A stretch of DNA of 64,000 nt from Lachnospiraceae bacterium NK4A144 (GCA_000424365.1 AUJT01000003.1:248001-312000); one strand, 5' to 3'. Counted from the first letter of the stretch, positions 46,666-57,063 are shown. The notes: a model not told the origin generated them from the letters alone. Program-made: numbers and translations.

Positions 46666-48216
46666 TCACCCATCAAACATCATGTATTCCATATATAGTT
46701 CACTGAACATCGTGTCTGACGCAAGGGATATTTCCTCCGCTATTTCTGCGATCTGAGGCATTTCGTTCTGTGTCTTTTCATCAGTAAGAGCGAGTACCGC
46801 GCCTTTAAGCGATGTATTTCCCACAGCTTTTACTTTTGGTAAAAGTACTCTCGGGATCAGTCCGATATCCGCTGCCTTTTCCATATTTAAGAAATGTCCA
46901 AATCCCCCGGCAATATAAACCGCGTCCAGTTCTTCGGGTTTTATTCCATATCTCGCGATCAAAACTTCCATTCCGGCGCGCACCGCGCTTTTCGCAAGCT
47001 GCAGCTCCCTAATGTCTTTTTCTGTAAATGAGATTCCCGGTGCGAGTTCATATCCGTTCTCGAACCATTCCTCATCAAGCATCCCCGTGTCATCAAGAAT
47101 TTCTGCTCTCAAAAGTTCAGCCGCGGTTTCTATTACTCCTGTACCGCAGATTCCGACAGGTTCAGCGTTATCTATAGTCGTTATCCGCGATCTTTTGTTT
47201 TCCTTATCTATCTCTACATTGCATATCGCTCCTGCGATACTTCCTGTTCCACAGGAGATGTTTCCGCCCTCAAATGCCGGACCTGCCGCAGTTGAAGTAA
47301 CCAGGATCCTGTTCTTATCCCCGATCGCCATTTCACCGTTTGTTCCGAGATCCACCAGAAGCGCAGGCTTTTCACTGCTTTGCATACCACAGGCATATAT
47401 ACCGGATACGATATCTGCTCCTACATAGGTCGTGACCCCAGGAAGCATAGTGACAACCGTATGATCAAGATCTGTTCGTGCTAATACCCTCTCTGCCGTA
47501 AAGTTCTCCTGTTTTAATGATACAGCCTTAAAAGGAAATACTCCGAGTGTTTCACAGGAATATCCCATAAGAAGATGCTGCATCGTAGTATTTCCGGCAA
47601 CCGCTATATTCGTTAGTTTTTCTTTCGGTACACCATACTTTTCTATCAGCGAATCTATCAGTCTATTGAGATCATTCCGGATGATCCTTCTGAGTTCCGC
47701 GCCATGTCCGTCATTTGATGCCTGTATACGGCTCACCACATCTGCACCAAAGCTTCTCTGATGATTTATTGAGGTAAACGTGTCTATCTCACTTTTTGAT
47801 GTTATGTCAACCAGTGCTGCCGCCAGTGTAGTCGATCCTATATCTATTGCAAGTCCGTAATTATGTGATCGATCAGCCTTTTCTGTCAAAGCCCCGGCAT
47901 TAGCTTCACTTCCAAGAGCCTGTATATTTTCTTCATCATCCCAGATTAATTCTATTTCGAGCGCATCTTTATCAGGAGAAACCTCAGCTCTGCATGCAAG
48001 CCGAATTCCTTCGGATAATTCTCTTTCTGAAAGGCAATTTCTATCTGCGTCCGTGACGGGTAAAGCCCCTGACTTCACCTTTATACGGCACTTTCCGCAC
48101 ACGCCTCTGCCACCGCACTGAGCAGGCATATAGATGTTATTTTCAGAAAGAAGTTCTGATACAGTACATTTTTTTATAACTGAAACCTCTGTAGTTTTCT
48201 TCCCGTATATCTTCAT
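46666..48216 (-). CDS. RamA-like corrinoid activation protein (DUF4445, ferredoxin plus ASKHA)
   Basis: A 516-residue ATP-dependent reductive activator of corrinoid proteins. The N-terminal [2Fe-2S] domain has CGGRGVCGKCRIKV and a fourth Cys in RLACRAEV (residues about 35-75). A linker leads to the ASKHA ATPase-like domain with GLAIDIGSTTLAAALVD near residue 125, VDLGTNGEMAIG near 290 and YIAGGFGHFL near 435. GGAGAG precedes the ATG at 48216. The family reduces Co(II) corrinoids back to Co(I), as in methylamine or ether demethylation. No methyltransferase is next to it. Confidence 0.88.
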   Translation of the reverse strand: MKIYGKKTTEVSVIKKCTVSELLSENNIYMPAQCGGRGVCGKCRIKVKSGALPVTDADRNCLSERELSEGIRLACRAEVSPDKDALEIELIWDDEENIQALGSEANAGALTEKADRSHNYGLAIDIGSTTLAAALVDITSKSEIDTFTSINHQRSFGADVVSRIQASNDGHGAELRRIIRNDLNRLIDSLIEKYGVPKEKLTNIAVAGNTTMQHLLMGYSCETLGVFPFKAVSLKQENFTAERVLARTDLDHTVVTMLPGVTTYVGADIVSGIYACGMQSSEKPALLVDLGTNGEMAIGDKNRILVTSTAAGPAFEGGNISCGTGSIAGAICNVEIDKENKRSRITTIDNAEPVGICGTGVIETAAELLRAEILDDTGMLDEEWFENGYELAPGISFTEKDIRELQLAKSAVRAGMEVLIARYGIKPEELDAVYIAGGFGHFLNMEKAADIGLIPRVLLPKVKAVGNTSLKGAVLALTDEKTQNEMPQIAEIAEEISLASDTMFSELYMEYMMFDG

Positions 48217-48263
48217 ACGACTCTCCACCATTTAGCTTTTGACCCTTACATCATTATATAGTA

Positions 48264-48314
48264 TAAAAAAACCTCCCGAAAAGTCGGGTGATATCACCTG
48301 ACTTTTGAGAGGTT
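48264..48314 (-). terminator. terminator of the permease gene
   Basis: AACCTCCCGAAAAGTCGGGT pairs with ACCTGACTTTTGAGAGGTT with a few mismatches, followed leftward by seven T, 14 bases after the permease stop. A family A end motif, TTTTGACCCTTACATCAT, lies just left at 48236-48253. Confidence 0.8.
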
Positions 48315-48327
48315 AACATAATTTTTA

Positions 48328-49854
48328 TTATTCCATTACGGATTCTTTTTCTGTTTTTCCGGATGTTACGCGGTTTTCATAGCGTGTATAGATGATCCAT
48401 GCTGCTGCGCCAAAGATCACCGGGCCGCTCAGGGACCAAAGTGTTGTCTTTAAATCACCGTCAAGTGCCGGCTGGATGATCGCAAATACATTTGCAAAAA
48501 GCAATGTAAGTGTTACGACATATCCCCAGAAGTTTGCTGATTTCTGAGATTTATATACTACAAAGCTCCTGTCGATTCCGTCCATCTTTTTAAACTTCGG
48601 GAATGCAAAGGAAATGAACATATACGGGATCGTCATACCTACATTTACCATTGCTGTCAGGATCACAAAGAACTGCTGCATAGTATCTCCGCCGAAAGAA
48701 ACCAGGAGAACCATTACACAAACGATCGCGCACTGGATCCACATTGCATTCTTCGGCATACCATCTTCTGCGATCTCACCCATCTTACCGGGCCAGAGTT
48801 CCTTCGGTGTTCCGTCTATCAGCTGCTTTAAGGGAGAGTAAACAAGTGTAAACATAGCTCCCAAAAGCGCCAGAAGCATGATAAGCGCATATACACGGGC
48901 GAAACCATGAGCAAGTGCAACCTGTGCAGCTTCTGATGCGCCAAAAGCTCTGCCAAATGCTGATGCGAAGTTTGACATGATCACGTAGGAAACATTTCCA
49001 AGTGTTATATTGTCAGAACCAAGGATCTCGCTGTAGTTTGTGAATGAACCTACCAGCATGATAAGGAGCGCATAACCTACTACGATAACTAATGCTGCTG
49101 AAACTATACCCTTCGGGAAGTTTTTCTTCGGATTTTCTGTCTTATCTACAAGACCACCAACAGCCTCGATTCCGCCATATGCAAAGAGTGCGTATACGAT
49201 AAAGGACAGTATCATTATCGGGCTTCCCTGATATGCCGCATTTAACGGAACTTTAAGAGATTCCATACCAAGGAACGGCTGCTCAAGCTGACCGTGACGA
49301 GCAATGATCATAACGATAGAACCAACTACTACCATGATATTTATCACAAGTACCGCAGAACCGCCGACAGATGTTACCTTGCTTATCTTATCAATACCCT
49401 TTGTGTCAAAGTATGTGATAACGATAAAGAACAGTACTGCCATGAGTCCGAGAAGTCTGGAACCTGACAAGAAAACAGATCCAAACAGTGACCATGTAGA
49501 TGTATTATCTTCACCAAAAATAACGTTTGATATAGGTACCCAGATACCTGAAGATACATTTACCATCCATAATACATAGGATGTATACCACATAAATGTG
49601 CCGACGAATGCGTATTTCGGACCTACCGATTTACACATCCATGAATACATACCACCTGTTTCATGACGAAATGCTGAACCGAATTCCGCTACCATAAATG
49701 CAAATGGTATAAAGAACAATATTCCTGCAACGACAAACCAGGGGATTGCCGCATATCCCATCAAATAATAGGATCGGGGGATATTGTTAAATCCGTAAAC
49801 TGATGTAAAGATCATCAGTATGAGGGACATAAGTCCAAGTTTCTTTTCTTTCAT
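48328..49854 (-). CDS. APC family amino acid permease, YjeM-like
   Basis: A 508-residue permease of the APC superfamily (glutamate:GABA antiporter branch) with about twelve membrane segments. The start, GLMSLILMIFTSVYGFNNIP then YLMGYAAIPWFVVAGILFFI, closely matches E. coli YjeM, as does GGMYSWMCKSVGPKYAFVGT. The substrate-binding loop after segment 6 has GGIEAVGGLVDKTENPKKNF. The gene is single, ended by its own terminator. YjeM has no firmly established substrate, so only an amino acid exchanger can be claimed. Confidence 0.85.
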   Translation of the reverse strand: MKEKKLGLMSLILMIFTSVYGFNNIPRSYYLMGYAAIPWFVVAGILFFIPFAFMVAEFGSAFRHETGGMYSWMCKSVGPKYAFVGTFMWYTSYVLWMVNVSSGIWVPISNVIFGEDNTSTWSLFGSVFLSGSRLLGLMAVLFFIVITYFDTKGIDKISKVTSVGGSAVLVINIMVVVGSIVMIIARHGQLEQPFLGMESLKVPLNAAYQGSPIMILSFIVYALFAYGGIEAVGGLVDKTENPKKNFPKGIVSAALVIVVGYALLIMLVGSFTNYSEILGSDNITLGNVSYVIMSNFASAFGRAFGASEAAQVALAHGFARVYALIMLLALLGAMFTLVYSPLKQLIDGTPKELWPGKMGEIAEDGMPKNAMWIQCAIVCVMVLLVSFGGDTMQQFFVILTAMVNVGMTIPYMFISFAFPKFKKMDGIDRSFVVYKSQKSANFWGYVVTLTLLFANVFAIIQPALDGDLKTTLWSLSGPVIFGAAAWIIYTRYENRVTSGKTEKESVME

Positions 49855-49986
49855 CTTACCTACCCGATGTATTTACGACCAAATACACCATTCCTCCTAA
49901 CTTTTGTGAAAACCCTTGTTTACACATCTCTTGCGTAAAGAGTTTTCTTTAACCTGCAGTAAACCCAACGAATTATCCTTTAAGCC

Positions 49987-50018
49987 CAAAAAAAGAATCC
50001 GACAGAGTCGGATTCTTA
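49987..50018 (-). terminator. terminator of the cobalamin operon
   Basis: AAGAATCCGAC and GTCGGATTCTT pair perfectly around AGA. Leftward a T-run follows (TTTTTTTGGG). It lies about 100 bases after the stop of cbiJ, the last gene. Confidence 0.85.
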
Positions 50019-50119
50019 GCACAAGCCAATTCGTTAATATGACGATGGTTCTGTCAGTATCATATTATCGCACAATAGTTTAATAAAAATCAAGTTTCAA
50101 ATTGTATACATTATGTATG

Positions 50120-50890
50120 TCAAAATAGATCAATTTTATTCATTAGTATCTGCTTTACTTCGCCCATTGAATAACCTTTTTCTTCTTCATTTGGACGACG
50201 GATAACGAGTATCTTCATTCCGAGATCTCTTGCAGCCTGTATCTTTTCTTCAAAACCACCTGCGCGCCCGGCGCTTTTTGTCACAAGCCAGTCTGCACTG
50301 TTGTTTTGAAAGGCCTCTTTATTTTGCTCATAGGAAAAGGGTCCCAGTTCATATATAGCATGCCGTATTCCTAATTTTTCACACTTTATCCTCGCTTCTT
50401 CCGTCGGAAGCACCCGTGCGATCAATCGATTATTATAGTCAGGAATTATCGTATATTCCTGTAGTTCTTTGCTTCCTGTTGATACAAAAATACGTCCGGC
50501 TGCATTTTCTGCCAGATATTCCGCTGCCTCTCTGACACTTCCTGCTGTCATATCGTAGGCGGAATCACTATCCTTTGTATCCGCCCGCAGCAAACGTATA
50601 TATTCTGTTCCTGTTTTTTTGCAGGCTTCTATGATATTTTTTGTCACATTGACCGCATAGGGGTGCGTTGCATCCACTACCAACGTGTAATCCCGGATGA
50701 GTTTCTCCATCTCCTCTGTGTCTAAGCGACCGGTGTACACTGTCACATCCGGCAGGAACATCTCATCCATGACCATTTCGCCGTACTCTGTAGCGACGCT
50801 CACGCCGGTTTTTATATGATTCTTACTCAAAAAAGACGCTATCTCACGTCCATCACTTGTTCCCGAAAATACAAGGACTGTCATTTCCAT
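50120..50890 (-). CDS. cbiJ: precorrin-6A/cobalt-precorrin-6A reductase
   Basis: CbiJ/CobK, 256 residues, reduces (cobalt-)precorrin-6A to 6B with a nicotinamide cofactor. The N-terminal VLVFSGTSDGREIASFL and VDATHPYAVNVTKNI near residue 75 are the family signatures, and ISVSTGSKEL-like RIFVSTGSKELQEYTI near residue 132 is conserved. It is last in the leftward operon and starts 2 bases after the cobT stop. The start may be 50890 or the ATG two codons later. Confidence 0.9.
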   Translation of the reverse strand: MEMTVLVFSGTSDGREIASFLSKNHIKTGVSVATEYGEMVMDEMFLPDVTVYTGRLDTEEMEKLIRDYTLVVDATHPYAVNVTKNIIEACKKTGTEYIRLLRADTKDSDSAYDMTAGSVREAAEYLAENAAGRIFVSTGSKELQEYTIIPDYNNRLIARVLPTEEARIKCEKLGIRHAIYELGPFSYEQNKEAFQNNSADWLVTKSAGRAGGFEEKIQAARDLGMKILVIRRPNEEEKGYSMGEVKQILMNKIDLF

Positions 50891-50892
50891 AT

Positions 50893-51960
50893 CTATTTCA
50901 AAACCTCATAGGTCTCATCACCATTCCAGTTATCCCAGGTTGCCAGATTTTGGTACACATCAAGCGCCATATCGAGAAGCGGAAAAAGTGTCATTGCTCC
51001 TGTTCCTTCACCGCAGCACATATCTGCCGTTACCATTGGTGAAAGCTCCAGTTCATCAAGAAGCATCCTTGCCGCAGGCTCCCTGGATACATGAGACGCC
51101 AGTATATAATCTCTCGCTGCCGGACATATCCTGCATGCGGCGATAGCACTTATCGCAGAGATAAATCCATCGATAACGATCGGTATGTGATATACCGCAC
51201 CGCCAAGAAATACGCCCGTAAGACCTGCTATATCCAGCCCTCCGACTTTTGAAAGCACGTCTATCGGATCGTTTCTATCAGGCTTTAAGGTGTCTATTGC
51301 CTTTTTTATCGCTTCTATCTTTCTCTGAAGTCCTTCACTTGTGAGTCCCGCTCCGCGACCTGTTACTTCTTCAACCGGTTTATTTAAGAGCACGGCTGTT
51401 ACAGCGCTGCTGGTCGTGGTATTTCCGATTCCCATTTCTCCGGTTGCTATGATGTCGTAGCCTTTTTCTTTTAATTCTTTGACCTTTTCTATACCGAAAA
51501 GTATAGCCCGGATCGTTTCATCTCTGGTCATCGCCGGTTCATGAGCCATGTTTCGTGTTCCGTAAGCGATCTTTACATTGAGATCTGTGAGTCCCGGAAC
51601 ATCTTCCGCGATTCCTATATCCACCGGAAAGATATCACATCCGGCTCTTTTCGCCATATAGCACACGCTGGTGTCACCTGACAAAAAATTGCTGCTCACT
51701 ACTGCGGTCATGTGCTGTTTTGACTGTGTTACGCCTTCCGCGACTACTCCGTTGTCGGCACACATGATCACGAGACCTTTTTTACTTAATGAGAAATTGT
51801 CTTTTCCCCGTATTCCGGCTATCTGTGTGATGACTGTTTCGAGTTTTCCTAAGCTAAACAGCGGTTTTGTGACTGCGAGCCAGTGTTTTTTGCTGAGTTC
51901 AATAGTTTTTTGGTCTATTCCTGTTATGTTATTTAAGATTTTTTTTAGTTTTTCTTCCAT
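50893..51960 (-). CDS. cobT: nicotinate-nucleotide-dimethylbenzimidazole phosphoribosyltransferase
   Basis: CobT, 355 residues, activates the lower-ligand base of cobalamin as alpha-ribotide phosphate. GEMGIGNTTTSSAVTAVL near residue 175, LEFLGGAVY-like GVFLGGAVYHIPIVIDGFIS near residue 250 and the catalytic Glu region MCCGEGTGAMTLFPLLDMAL near residue 318 are clear. The base used cannot be told from sequence; no bluB or bza genes for dimethylbenzimidazole are in the window. It is separated from cbiP by 305 bp of strongly folded sequence. Confidence 0.94.
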   Translation of the reverse strand: MEEKLKKILNNITGIDQKTIELSKKHWLAVTKPLFSLGKLETVITQIAGIRGKDNFSLSKKGLVIMCADNGVVAEGVTQSKQHMTAVVSSNFLSGDTSVCYMAKRAGCDIFPVDIGIAEDVPGLTDLNVKIAYGTRNMAHEPAMTRDETIRAILFGIEKVKELKEKGYDIIATGEMGIGNTTTSSAVTAVLLNKPVEEVTGRGAGLTSEGLQRKIEAIKKAIDTLKPDRNDPIDVLSKVGGLDIAGLTGVFLGGAVYHIPIVIDGFISAISAIAACRICPAARDYILASHVSREPAARMLLDELELSPMVTADMCCGEGTGAMTLFPLLDMALDVYQNLATWDNWNGDETYEVLK

Positions 51961-52005
51961 CTATATTTCTTGCCCTTCAAAGCTTTCTCGGTGGTTCGTG
52001 CGGCT

Positions 52006-52183
52006 CATATACATATTTCCTGAGACGGCTCGGACTTCACTAAGCTCACGCGCCGTCCTCATATACACGGTAATTCAGTCTAAACTCGACGCTTCGCGTC
52101 TCAAACAGTTAGCCTGAATTACCTATTCGGACGACGTGTTCACTAAGTGATGCCGGCTGATTGTCTCCGGAAATATGTATATG
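52006..52183. repeat. nested inverted repeat between cbiP and cobT
   Basis: The outer arms are CATATACATATTTCC...GAGAC (52006-52026) and GTCTC...GGAAATATGTATATG (52163-52183). Inside, GGTAATTCAG (52069-52078) pairs with CTGAATTACC (52114-52123), and the centre is the hairpin GACGC-TTC-GCGTC (52088-52100). CTTCACTAAG/TTCACTAAG is repeated in both flanks. There is no coding potential and no cobalamin riboswitch box. The whole would fold into one long branched stem in the operon mRNA. Confidence 0.75.
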
Positions 52184-52265
52184 GCTCGCACTTCGTTGCG
52201 TCGCCGGAGAAAAGATTAACTTCATGTGCGTCGATTTATATTTAACCAGCTACTTAATCTCTGCT

Positions 52266-53774
52266 TCATATTCCATCATCCAAAATTTTATACACCATCT
52301 TCATATCGAGGTTTTCTCTGACTGCATCTGCCAAGAGGTCGTACTGGTGCTCTTTGTATTCTTTCATGTTGAAGCTTTTTACATTGGTGCTGTCGAGGCC
52401 TTTGCTTTCCATTACGGCGCTTATCATTGCAGATGCCACGTTTTCGCTGTCAAAGATTCCATGAACGTAGGTGCCATAGACATTTCCGGCGCATGCTCCA
52501 TCGTTCTTTCGTGAGCTGTCTTCGTTTACAGTCAGTTCATTCATTGGTAAAACACTGCCTTGCAGTTCGGAATTTCCCATGTGGATCTCATAGCCCTCAA
52601 ATTGTGTATCGTTCAGACAACTGAGTATACCGGTAACATTTTTAAATACACCGCTGACTCTTGTTCGTGTCTTTTCTTCTTCAAAAATCGTACTGACCGG
52701 AAGCAGACCGATTCCGGCAACCTCTCCTTTATGCTCGACACCGTTCGGATCAACTATTTTTTCTCCAAGCATCTGATAGCCGCCGCATATACCAAAAACG
52801 ATCTTTCCTGCTGCAGCATGTTGTTTTATCCTGGCTTCCAGTCCGTTTTCACGAAGCCACAGCAGATCACCTATAGTATTCTTTGTGCCTGGAAGCATGA
52901 TGATATCGGGATTTCCTATATCTGACACCCTGTCAACATATCTGACACTTACGCCCTCGATGCACTCGAGAGCATTGAAATCAGTAAAGTTAGATATCCG
53001 GGGAGTTCTTATCACCGCTATATCTACTGCTCCGACAGTTCCCTTTTTCTTAAATCTCTCTGTGAGGCTGTCTTCATCGTCTATGTCGAGTCTTACATAG
53101 GGTACTACACCTGCAACCGGTACATGCGCCTTGTCCTCCAGCATCCTAAGTCCCGGCTCGAGGATACTCTTGTCTCCTCGAAATTTATTTATGACAAGCC
53201 CCTTTACATAGTCCTTCTCATCATCTTCCAGAAGCATCATTGTTCCTATGAGCTGAGCGAAAACACCGCCTCTGTCAATATCTCCTACGAGAAGTACCGG
53301 CGCATGAGCCATCTTTGCCATGCCCATATTTACAATGTCATCCGCTTTCAGATTTATCTCCGCAGGACTTCCTGCACCCTCAAGCACAATGATGTCATAT
53401 TCCGCATCCAGCTTATTAAAAGCACTCATGATGTCCGGCACAAATTCCTTTTTATGTTTATAGTAAGCAACTGCCGACATCGTTCCTATGACTTCGCCGT
53501 TTACTATCACCTGTGAGCCCGTGTCATTTGTGGGTTTTAGGAGGATCGGGTTCATGGCTACATCCGGCTCTATCCCCGCAGCTTCCGCCTGCATTACCTG
53601 CGCGCGTCCCATCTCCAGACCATTTGACGTGATATATGAATTTAATGCCATGTTCTGAGACTTAAACGGCGCAACTCTGTAACCATCCTGCTTAAAAATA
53701 CGGCAGAGACCTGCTGCCAGCAGGCTTTTTCCTGCATTGGACATAGTTCCCTGCACCATGATCTTCTTAGCCAT
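52266..53774 (-). CDS. cbiP: cobyric acid synthase
   Basis: CbiP/CobQ, 502 residues, amidates four side chains of adenosyl-cobyrinic acid a,c-diamide with glutamine and ATP. The N-terminal ATPase begins [20 protein letters not shown] with [12 protein letters not shown]. The glutamine amidotransferase has the nucleophile in [14 protein letters not shown] near residue 330 and the His in [10 protein letters not shown] near residue 435. GAGGAAAA precedes the ATG. It overlaps the aminotransferase gene by 8 bases. Confidence 0.95.
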   Translation of the reverse strand: MAKKIMVQGTMSNAGKSLLAAGLCRIFKQDGYRVAPFKSQNMALNSYITSNGLEMGRAQVMQAEAAGIEPDVAMNPILLKPTNDTGSQVIVNGEVIGTMSAVAYYKHKKEFVPDIMSAFNKLDAEYDIIVLEGAGSPAEINLKADDIVNMGMAKMAHAPVLLVGDIDRGGVFAQLIGTMMLLEDDEKDYVKGLVINKFRGDKSILEPGLRMLEDKAHVPVAGVVPYVRLDIDDEDSLTERFKKKGTVGAVDIAVIRTPRISNFTDFNALECIEGVSVRYVDRVSDIGNPDIIMLPGTKNTIGDLLWLRENGLEARIKQHAAAGKIVFGICGGYQMLGEKIVDPNGVEHKGEVAGIGLLPVSTIFEEEKTRTRVSGVFKNVTGILSCLNDTQFEGYEIHMGNSELQGSVLPMNELTVNEDSSRKNDGACAGNVYGTYVHGIFDSENVASAMISAVMESKGLDSTNVKSFNMKEYKEHQYDLLADAVRENLDMKMVYKILDDGI

Positions 53775-54843
53775 TATTTTCCTCGTATATTTCCTCTAAC
53801 GCTTTGATCAAACGGTCATTTTCGTCTTTCTTTTTTACTGCGATCCTGAAATAATCATTATGTAAACCACGATAATTACCGCAGTTTCTTATCATGATGC
53901 TTTTCTTTAACAAAAGCTCATCCAGATTCTTACCCTCAACAGCCGCTGCCCTGAATAAAATGTAATTTGCATCGCTGTCAAAAACAGAAATCTTATCCGG
54001 CGAAATCTCACGGATCGATTCCATCATTCTTTTTCTTTCACCCCTTACAAAATCACGGGTTTCCCTCTCTATATTTTCCAATCCACAAGCAGCTATACCA
54101 GCCGCTTCCGAAACGACAGATACACTCCAAGGCTGACGGATCTCACGGATTTTTTCATGCAGTACTGCGTCTCCACAAAGTCCATATCCCAGACGAAGTC
54201 CCGGGATCGCATACATTTTTGTAAACGCTCTGAGCACCATCAGATTACGTTCATATTTTTGCAGATACGGTATAAGTGAAGCCTTTTCATACCCTGATGT
54301 AAAATCAAGAAAACATTCGTCAACGACGAGAAAAGCGTCATTTTCAGTACATTTATCCGCGATCCTGATTAATAAATCTCTATCAATAAGTCTGCCTGTA
54401 GGATTATTCGGATTGCAGATAAATACCATATCCACGGTGCTGTCTATAGAGTTCAGGATGTCTTCTTTTATCAGAAAACCATTTTCCGGTGACAGATCAT
54501 AGTACTTTTTTTCCGCTCCGATAACGTCTATCGCCTGCTCATATTCAGAAAAAGTCGGTGACAGCAGCAGCACCTTTTTCGGTTTCAACGCCGCAGATAC
54601 GTTAAATATGATCTCTGCCGCACCATTTCCGCATACGATGTTTTCTGACGAAACACCATGCTTTTTTGAAAGAGCCGCACGAAGTCTCCTGCACTCTGTA
54701 TCAGGATAATTCTCCACTTCCGAAAGTGCCTCGCGCGCAGCCTCGATAACCTTTGGATGCACCCCCAATGGATTTATATTTGTGGAGAAATCCAGTATTT
54801 TTTCTTTATAGGAGTAGATATCTCCACCGTGTTTCTTTGTCAT
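53767..54843 (-). CDS. cobD: threonine-phosphate decarboxylase-like aminotransferase
   Basis: A PLP enzyme of 358 residues in the HisC/CobD group, which by context makes aminopropanol phosphate for the nucleotide loop from L-threonine phosphate. The start, [20 protein letters not shown] then [13 protein letters not shown], is the CobD signature. [12 protein letters not shown] near residue 145 and the PLP lysine in [17 protein letters not shown] near residue 215 are present. It could be mistaken for histidinol-phosphate aminotransferase, but the N-terminus and position favour CobD. AdoCbi-P synthase CbiB, its partner, is not in the window. Confidence 0.9.
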   Translation of the reverse strand: MTKKHGGDIYSYKEKILDFSTNINPLGVHPKVIEAAREALSEVENYPDTECRRLRAALSKKHGVSSENIVCGNGAAEIIFNVSAALKPKKVLLLSPTFSEYEQAIDVIGAEKKYYDLSPENGFLIKEDILNSIDSTVDMVFICNPNNPTGRLIDRDLLIRIADKCTENDAFLVVDECFLDFTSGYEKASLIPYLQKYERNLMVLRAFTKMYAIPGLRLGYGLCGDAVLHEKIREIRQPWSVSVVSEAAGIAACGLENIERETRDFVRGERKRMMESIREISPDKISVFDSDANYILFRAAAVEGKNLDELLLKKSIMIRNCGNYRGLHNDYFRIAVKKKDENDRLIKALEEIYEENNG

Positions 54844-54922
54844 TTATATATCCTTACTACTGCCTGATTCCAGCACAAAAGGCTATTCACCACATGTACT
54901 TGCAATACGATCATTCATTTAC

Positions 54923-55687
54923 TTATCCCAGATATTTAAGCACAACTAACCCTATAACCACAGACAGTTCATTTATCTGCAAAAAGTATCCTGCGAGATC
55001 GCCTGTGATCCCGCCAAAATTGTGCATGCAGTTCCAATAGTGATATGCAAATGTCACCGTTCCTGCAATGAACATCACTATTGCGCCAGAAAACGAAATC
55101 TCTGCCGCTATCGCGATCACTGCGACCACATATATCGTATCTGCCAGAATTACCGCAGCTTTTTCAGACGCTTCACTAAAGGTATTCAAAAGCCCCTTTT
55201 TTCTCGCATTTGGAAAGACCGAGACCGCAAGCCCGCTTAAAGCTCTGGAAAAAATAAAATTCAGCGCTATCATCGGAAGCATAGATACCGAAATCTCGCT
55301 TAAGAAACCGACATACAGCGTGAAATATACGAGACCACCAATTATGGCAAATGCTCCGGAATTAGAATCTTTTAGTATCTCAAGGCGCTTTTCTTTATCC
55401 GCATAGGAATTTATCCCGTCCATGGTATCGAGAAATCCGTCCATGTGTATCCCACCTGTGATCAATATCGGGATCACTGCCATGATGCATCCGAGAAGTA
55501 AATTCGACACATGCTTATTCACTAAAAATGTGCCCACAAGATAAAATATCAGTCCTTCAACTGCTCCGATAAGCGGAAAAAAGCACATGGCGTACTTCAT
55601 TCCCTTTTCATCCCATTTGACTCTCGGCATCGGTATCTTGCTGTACATTGAAAATGCGATTATAAATGCCTGTATTGCTGTTTTCAT
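54923..55687 (-). CDS. cobS: adenosylcobinamide-GDP ribazoletransferase
   Basis: CobS, about 254 residues, an integral membrane enzyme that joins GDP-cobinamide and alpha-ribazole (phosphate). FSMYSKIPMPRVKWDEKGMK near residue 10 and the metal-binding GGIHMDGFLDTMDGINSY near residue 75 are diagnostic, as is the closing NFGGITGDLAGYF. Five or six hydrophobic segments are visible. The ATG at 55687 overlaps the cbiA stop (ATGA) and has GGAGCGAAC upstream, so it is preferred to the start at 55711. Confidence 0.94.
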   Translation of the reverse strand: MKTAIQAFIIAFSMYSKIPMPRVKWDEKGMKYAMCFFPLIGAVEGLIFYLVGTFLVNKHVSNLLLGCIMAVIPILITGGIHMDGFLDTMDGINSYADKEKRLEILKDSNSGAFAIIGGLVYFTLYVGFLSEISVSMLPMIALNFIFSRALSGLAVSVFPNARKKGLLNTFSEASEKAAVILADTIYVVAVIAIAAEISFSGAIVMFIAGTVTFAYHYWNCMHNFGGITGDLAGYFLQINELSVVIGLVVLKYLG

Positions 55688-57063
55688 TTGTTCGCTCCGT
55701 TCTCTCTGCATAAATTTACAAACCGCTCAGCGAACCTTGGATTTGACCTGTAAAAAATGTGTGGAAAGCCGCAAAACGTATTATTTATCCAGCGGATACA
55801 CTCCCAGCTCCGCTTTCCCGAGGGCTTGTCAGCTTTCATGAGGTCTCCGTTATCAGTGCTGTCCCAGTAATGAAACTCATGAGCCTTTATCTCTTCTCCC
55901 CTTTCTAACAGGGGATTATATTGAGCCACCGACAGCGTAATATACCCAAATCTCACCAATTTTTCACGCTTAACACATTTCTCTCCAGATAAAAATCCCG
56001 CCATCCTGTGCTCAATGCGTTCATTATCCTCCATTGAATCATGAAGATACATAAATCCTCCGCATTCTGCAAGGCACGGAAGTCCGCCTTTAAGAGCAGA
56101 CAATATGCTCTCTCTCATGGTTATATTTTTGCTCAAGTGCTCTGCATAGAGTTCAGGATATCCGCCCCCTAAGATAAGACCGCTTATATTTTCCGGAAGA
56201 CACTTATCATCCAGGGGACTAAAGGGCACTATCTCACATCCGTACTCTTGTAACAGCTCCAGATTATCTTCATAGTAAAAACAGAAAGCATCATCCTCTG
56301 CGACAGCGATCCGGATCTTTTCTTTATCGGGCAGGGTGGGCTTCGGGATCCCACTGTATTCCACGGCTTCCGCACTTTCAGCTAAAGCGATGAGCCTGTC
56401 GAGATCAATGCATTTCTCTGTTAACTGACCCAATTTCTCAATACGTGAATTAAGATCCTCCACACTGTCAGGCGTCATAAGGCCAAGATGCCTGCTCTCA
56501 ACTGCAATTTCAGGACAGGACGGAAGGAACCCCAAGGGAATGACGCCTGTTTCACGCTCTATCACCGGGGCCATGCTCTTATAGACCATTTCGGATACAT
56601 TATTAAGTATCACCCCCCGGATATTGCTGTCACTTCGAAAATCCATGATTCCTTTAAGCACAGCAATGAGAGTCAGCGCCATCCCCCTGGCATTTATGAC
56701 CAGGATCACCGGAGCACCCAAGTTTTTTCCAACTTCATAGGTACTGGCACGAGTCCCGTCAAATCCCAGACCGTCATAATATCCCATGACACCCTCTATT
56801 ACATTTAGATCACTTCCCGATACGTGCTCTGCATAAAGTGCCCCCATGAGATTTTTATCTTCAAAAAAAGGATCCAGGTTCTTCGAAGGAATCCCCAGCA
56901 CCCTTTTATGAAACATGGGATCGATATAGTCAGGACCGCACTTACAGGAAGATACTCCGATTCCCCTGTCCTTAAGCGCCTTCAATATTCCGCAGGTCAC
57001 TGTAGTCTTGCCGCTTCCGCTGGAACCTGCGCTTATTAAGATTCTGGGATTATCAATTATCAA
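55684..57063 (-). CDS. cbiA: cobyrinate a,c-diamide synthase
   Basis: CbiA/CobB, 459 residues, amidates side chains a and c of cobyrinate. The N-terminal ATPase starts ILISAGSSGSGKTTVTCGIL with CKCGPDYIDPMFH following. The amidotransferase nucleophile is in LPCLAECGGFMYLHDSM near residue 340 and the His in EIKAHEFHYWDSTDN near residue 405. The start appears to be TTG at 57063, behind GGGGAAAAAACA and overlapping the cbiET stop; an ATG is not available at a better place. Confidence 0.93.
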   Translation of the reverse strand: MIIDNPRILISAGSSGSGKTTVTCGILKALKDRGIGVSSCKCGPDYIDPMFHKRVLGIPSKNLDPFFEDKNLMGALYAEHVSGSDLNVIEGVMGYYDGLGFDGTRASTYEVGKNLGAPVILVINARGMALTLIAVLKGIMDFRSDSNIRGVILNNVSEMVYKSMAPVIERETGVIPLGFLPSCPEIAVESRHLGLMTPDSVEDLNSRIEKLGQLTEKCIDLDRLIALAESAEAVEYSGIPKPTLPDKEKIRIAVAEDDAFCFYYEDNLELLQEYGCEIVPFSPLDDKCLPENISGLILGGGYPELYAEHLSKNITMRESILSALKGGLPCLAECGGFMYLHDSMEDNERIEHRMAGFLSGEKCVKREKLVRFGYITLSVAQYNPLLERGEEIKAHEFHYWDSTDNGDLMKADKPSGKRSWECIRWINNTFCGFPHIFYRSNPRFAERFVNLCRENGANK

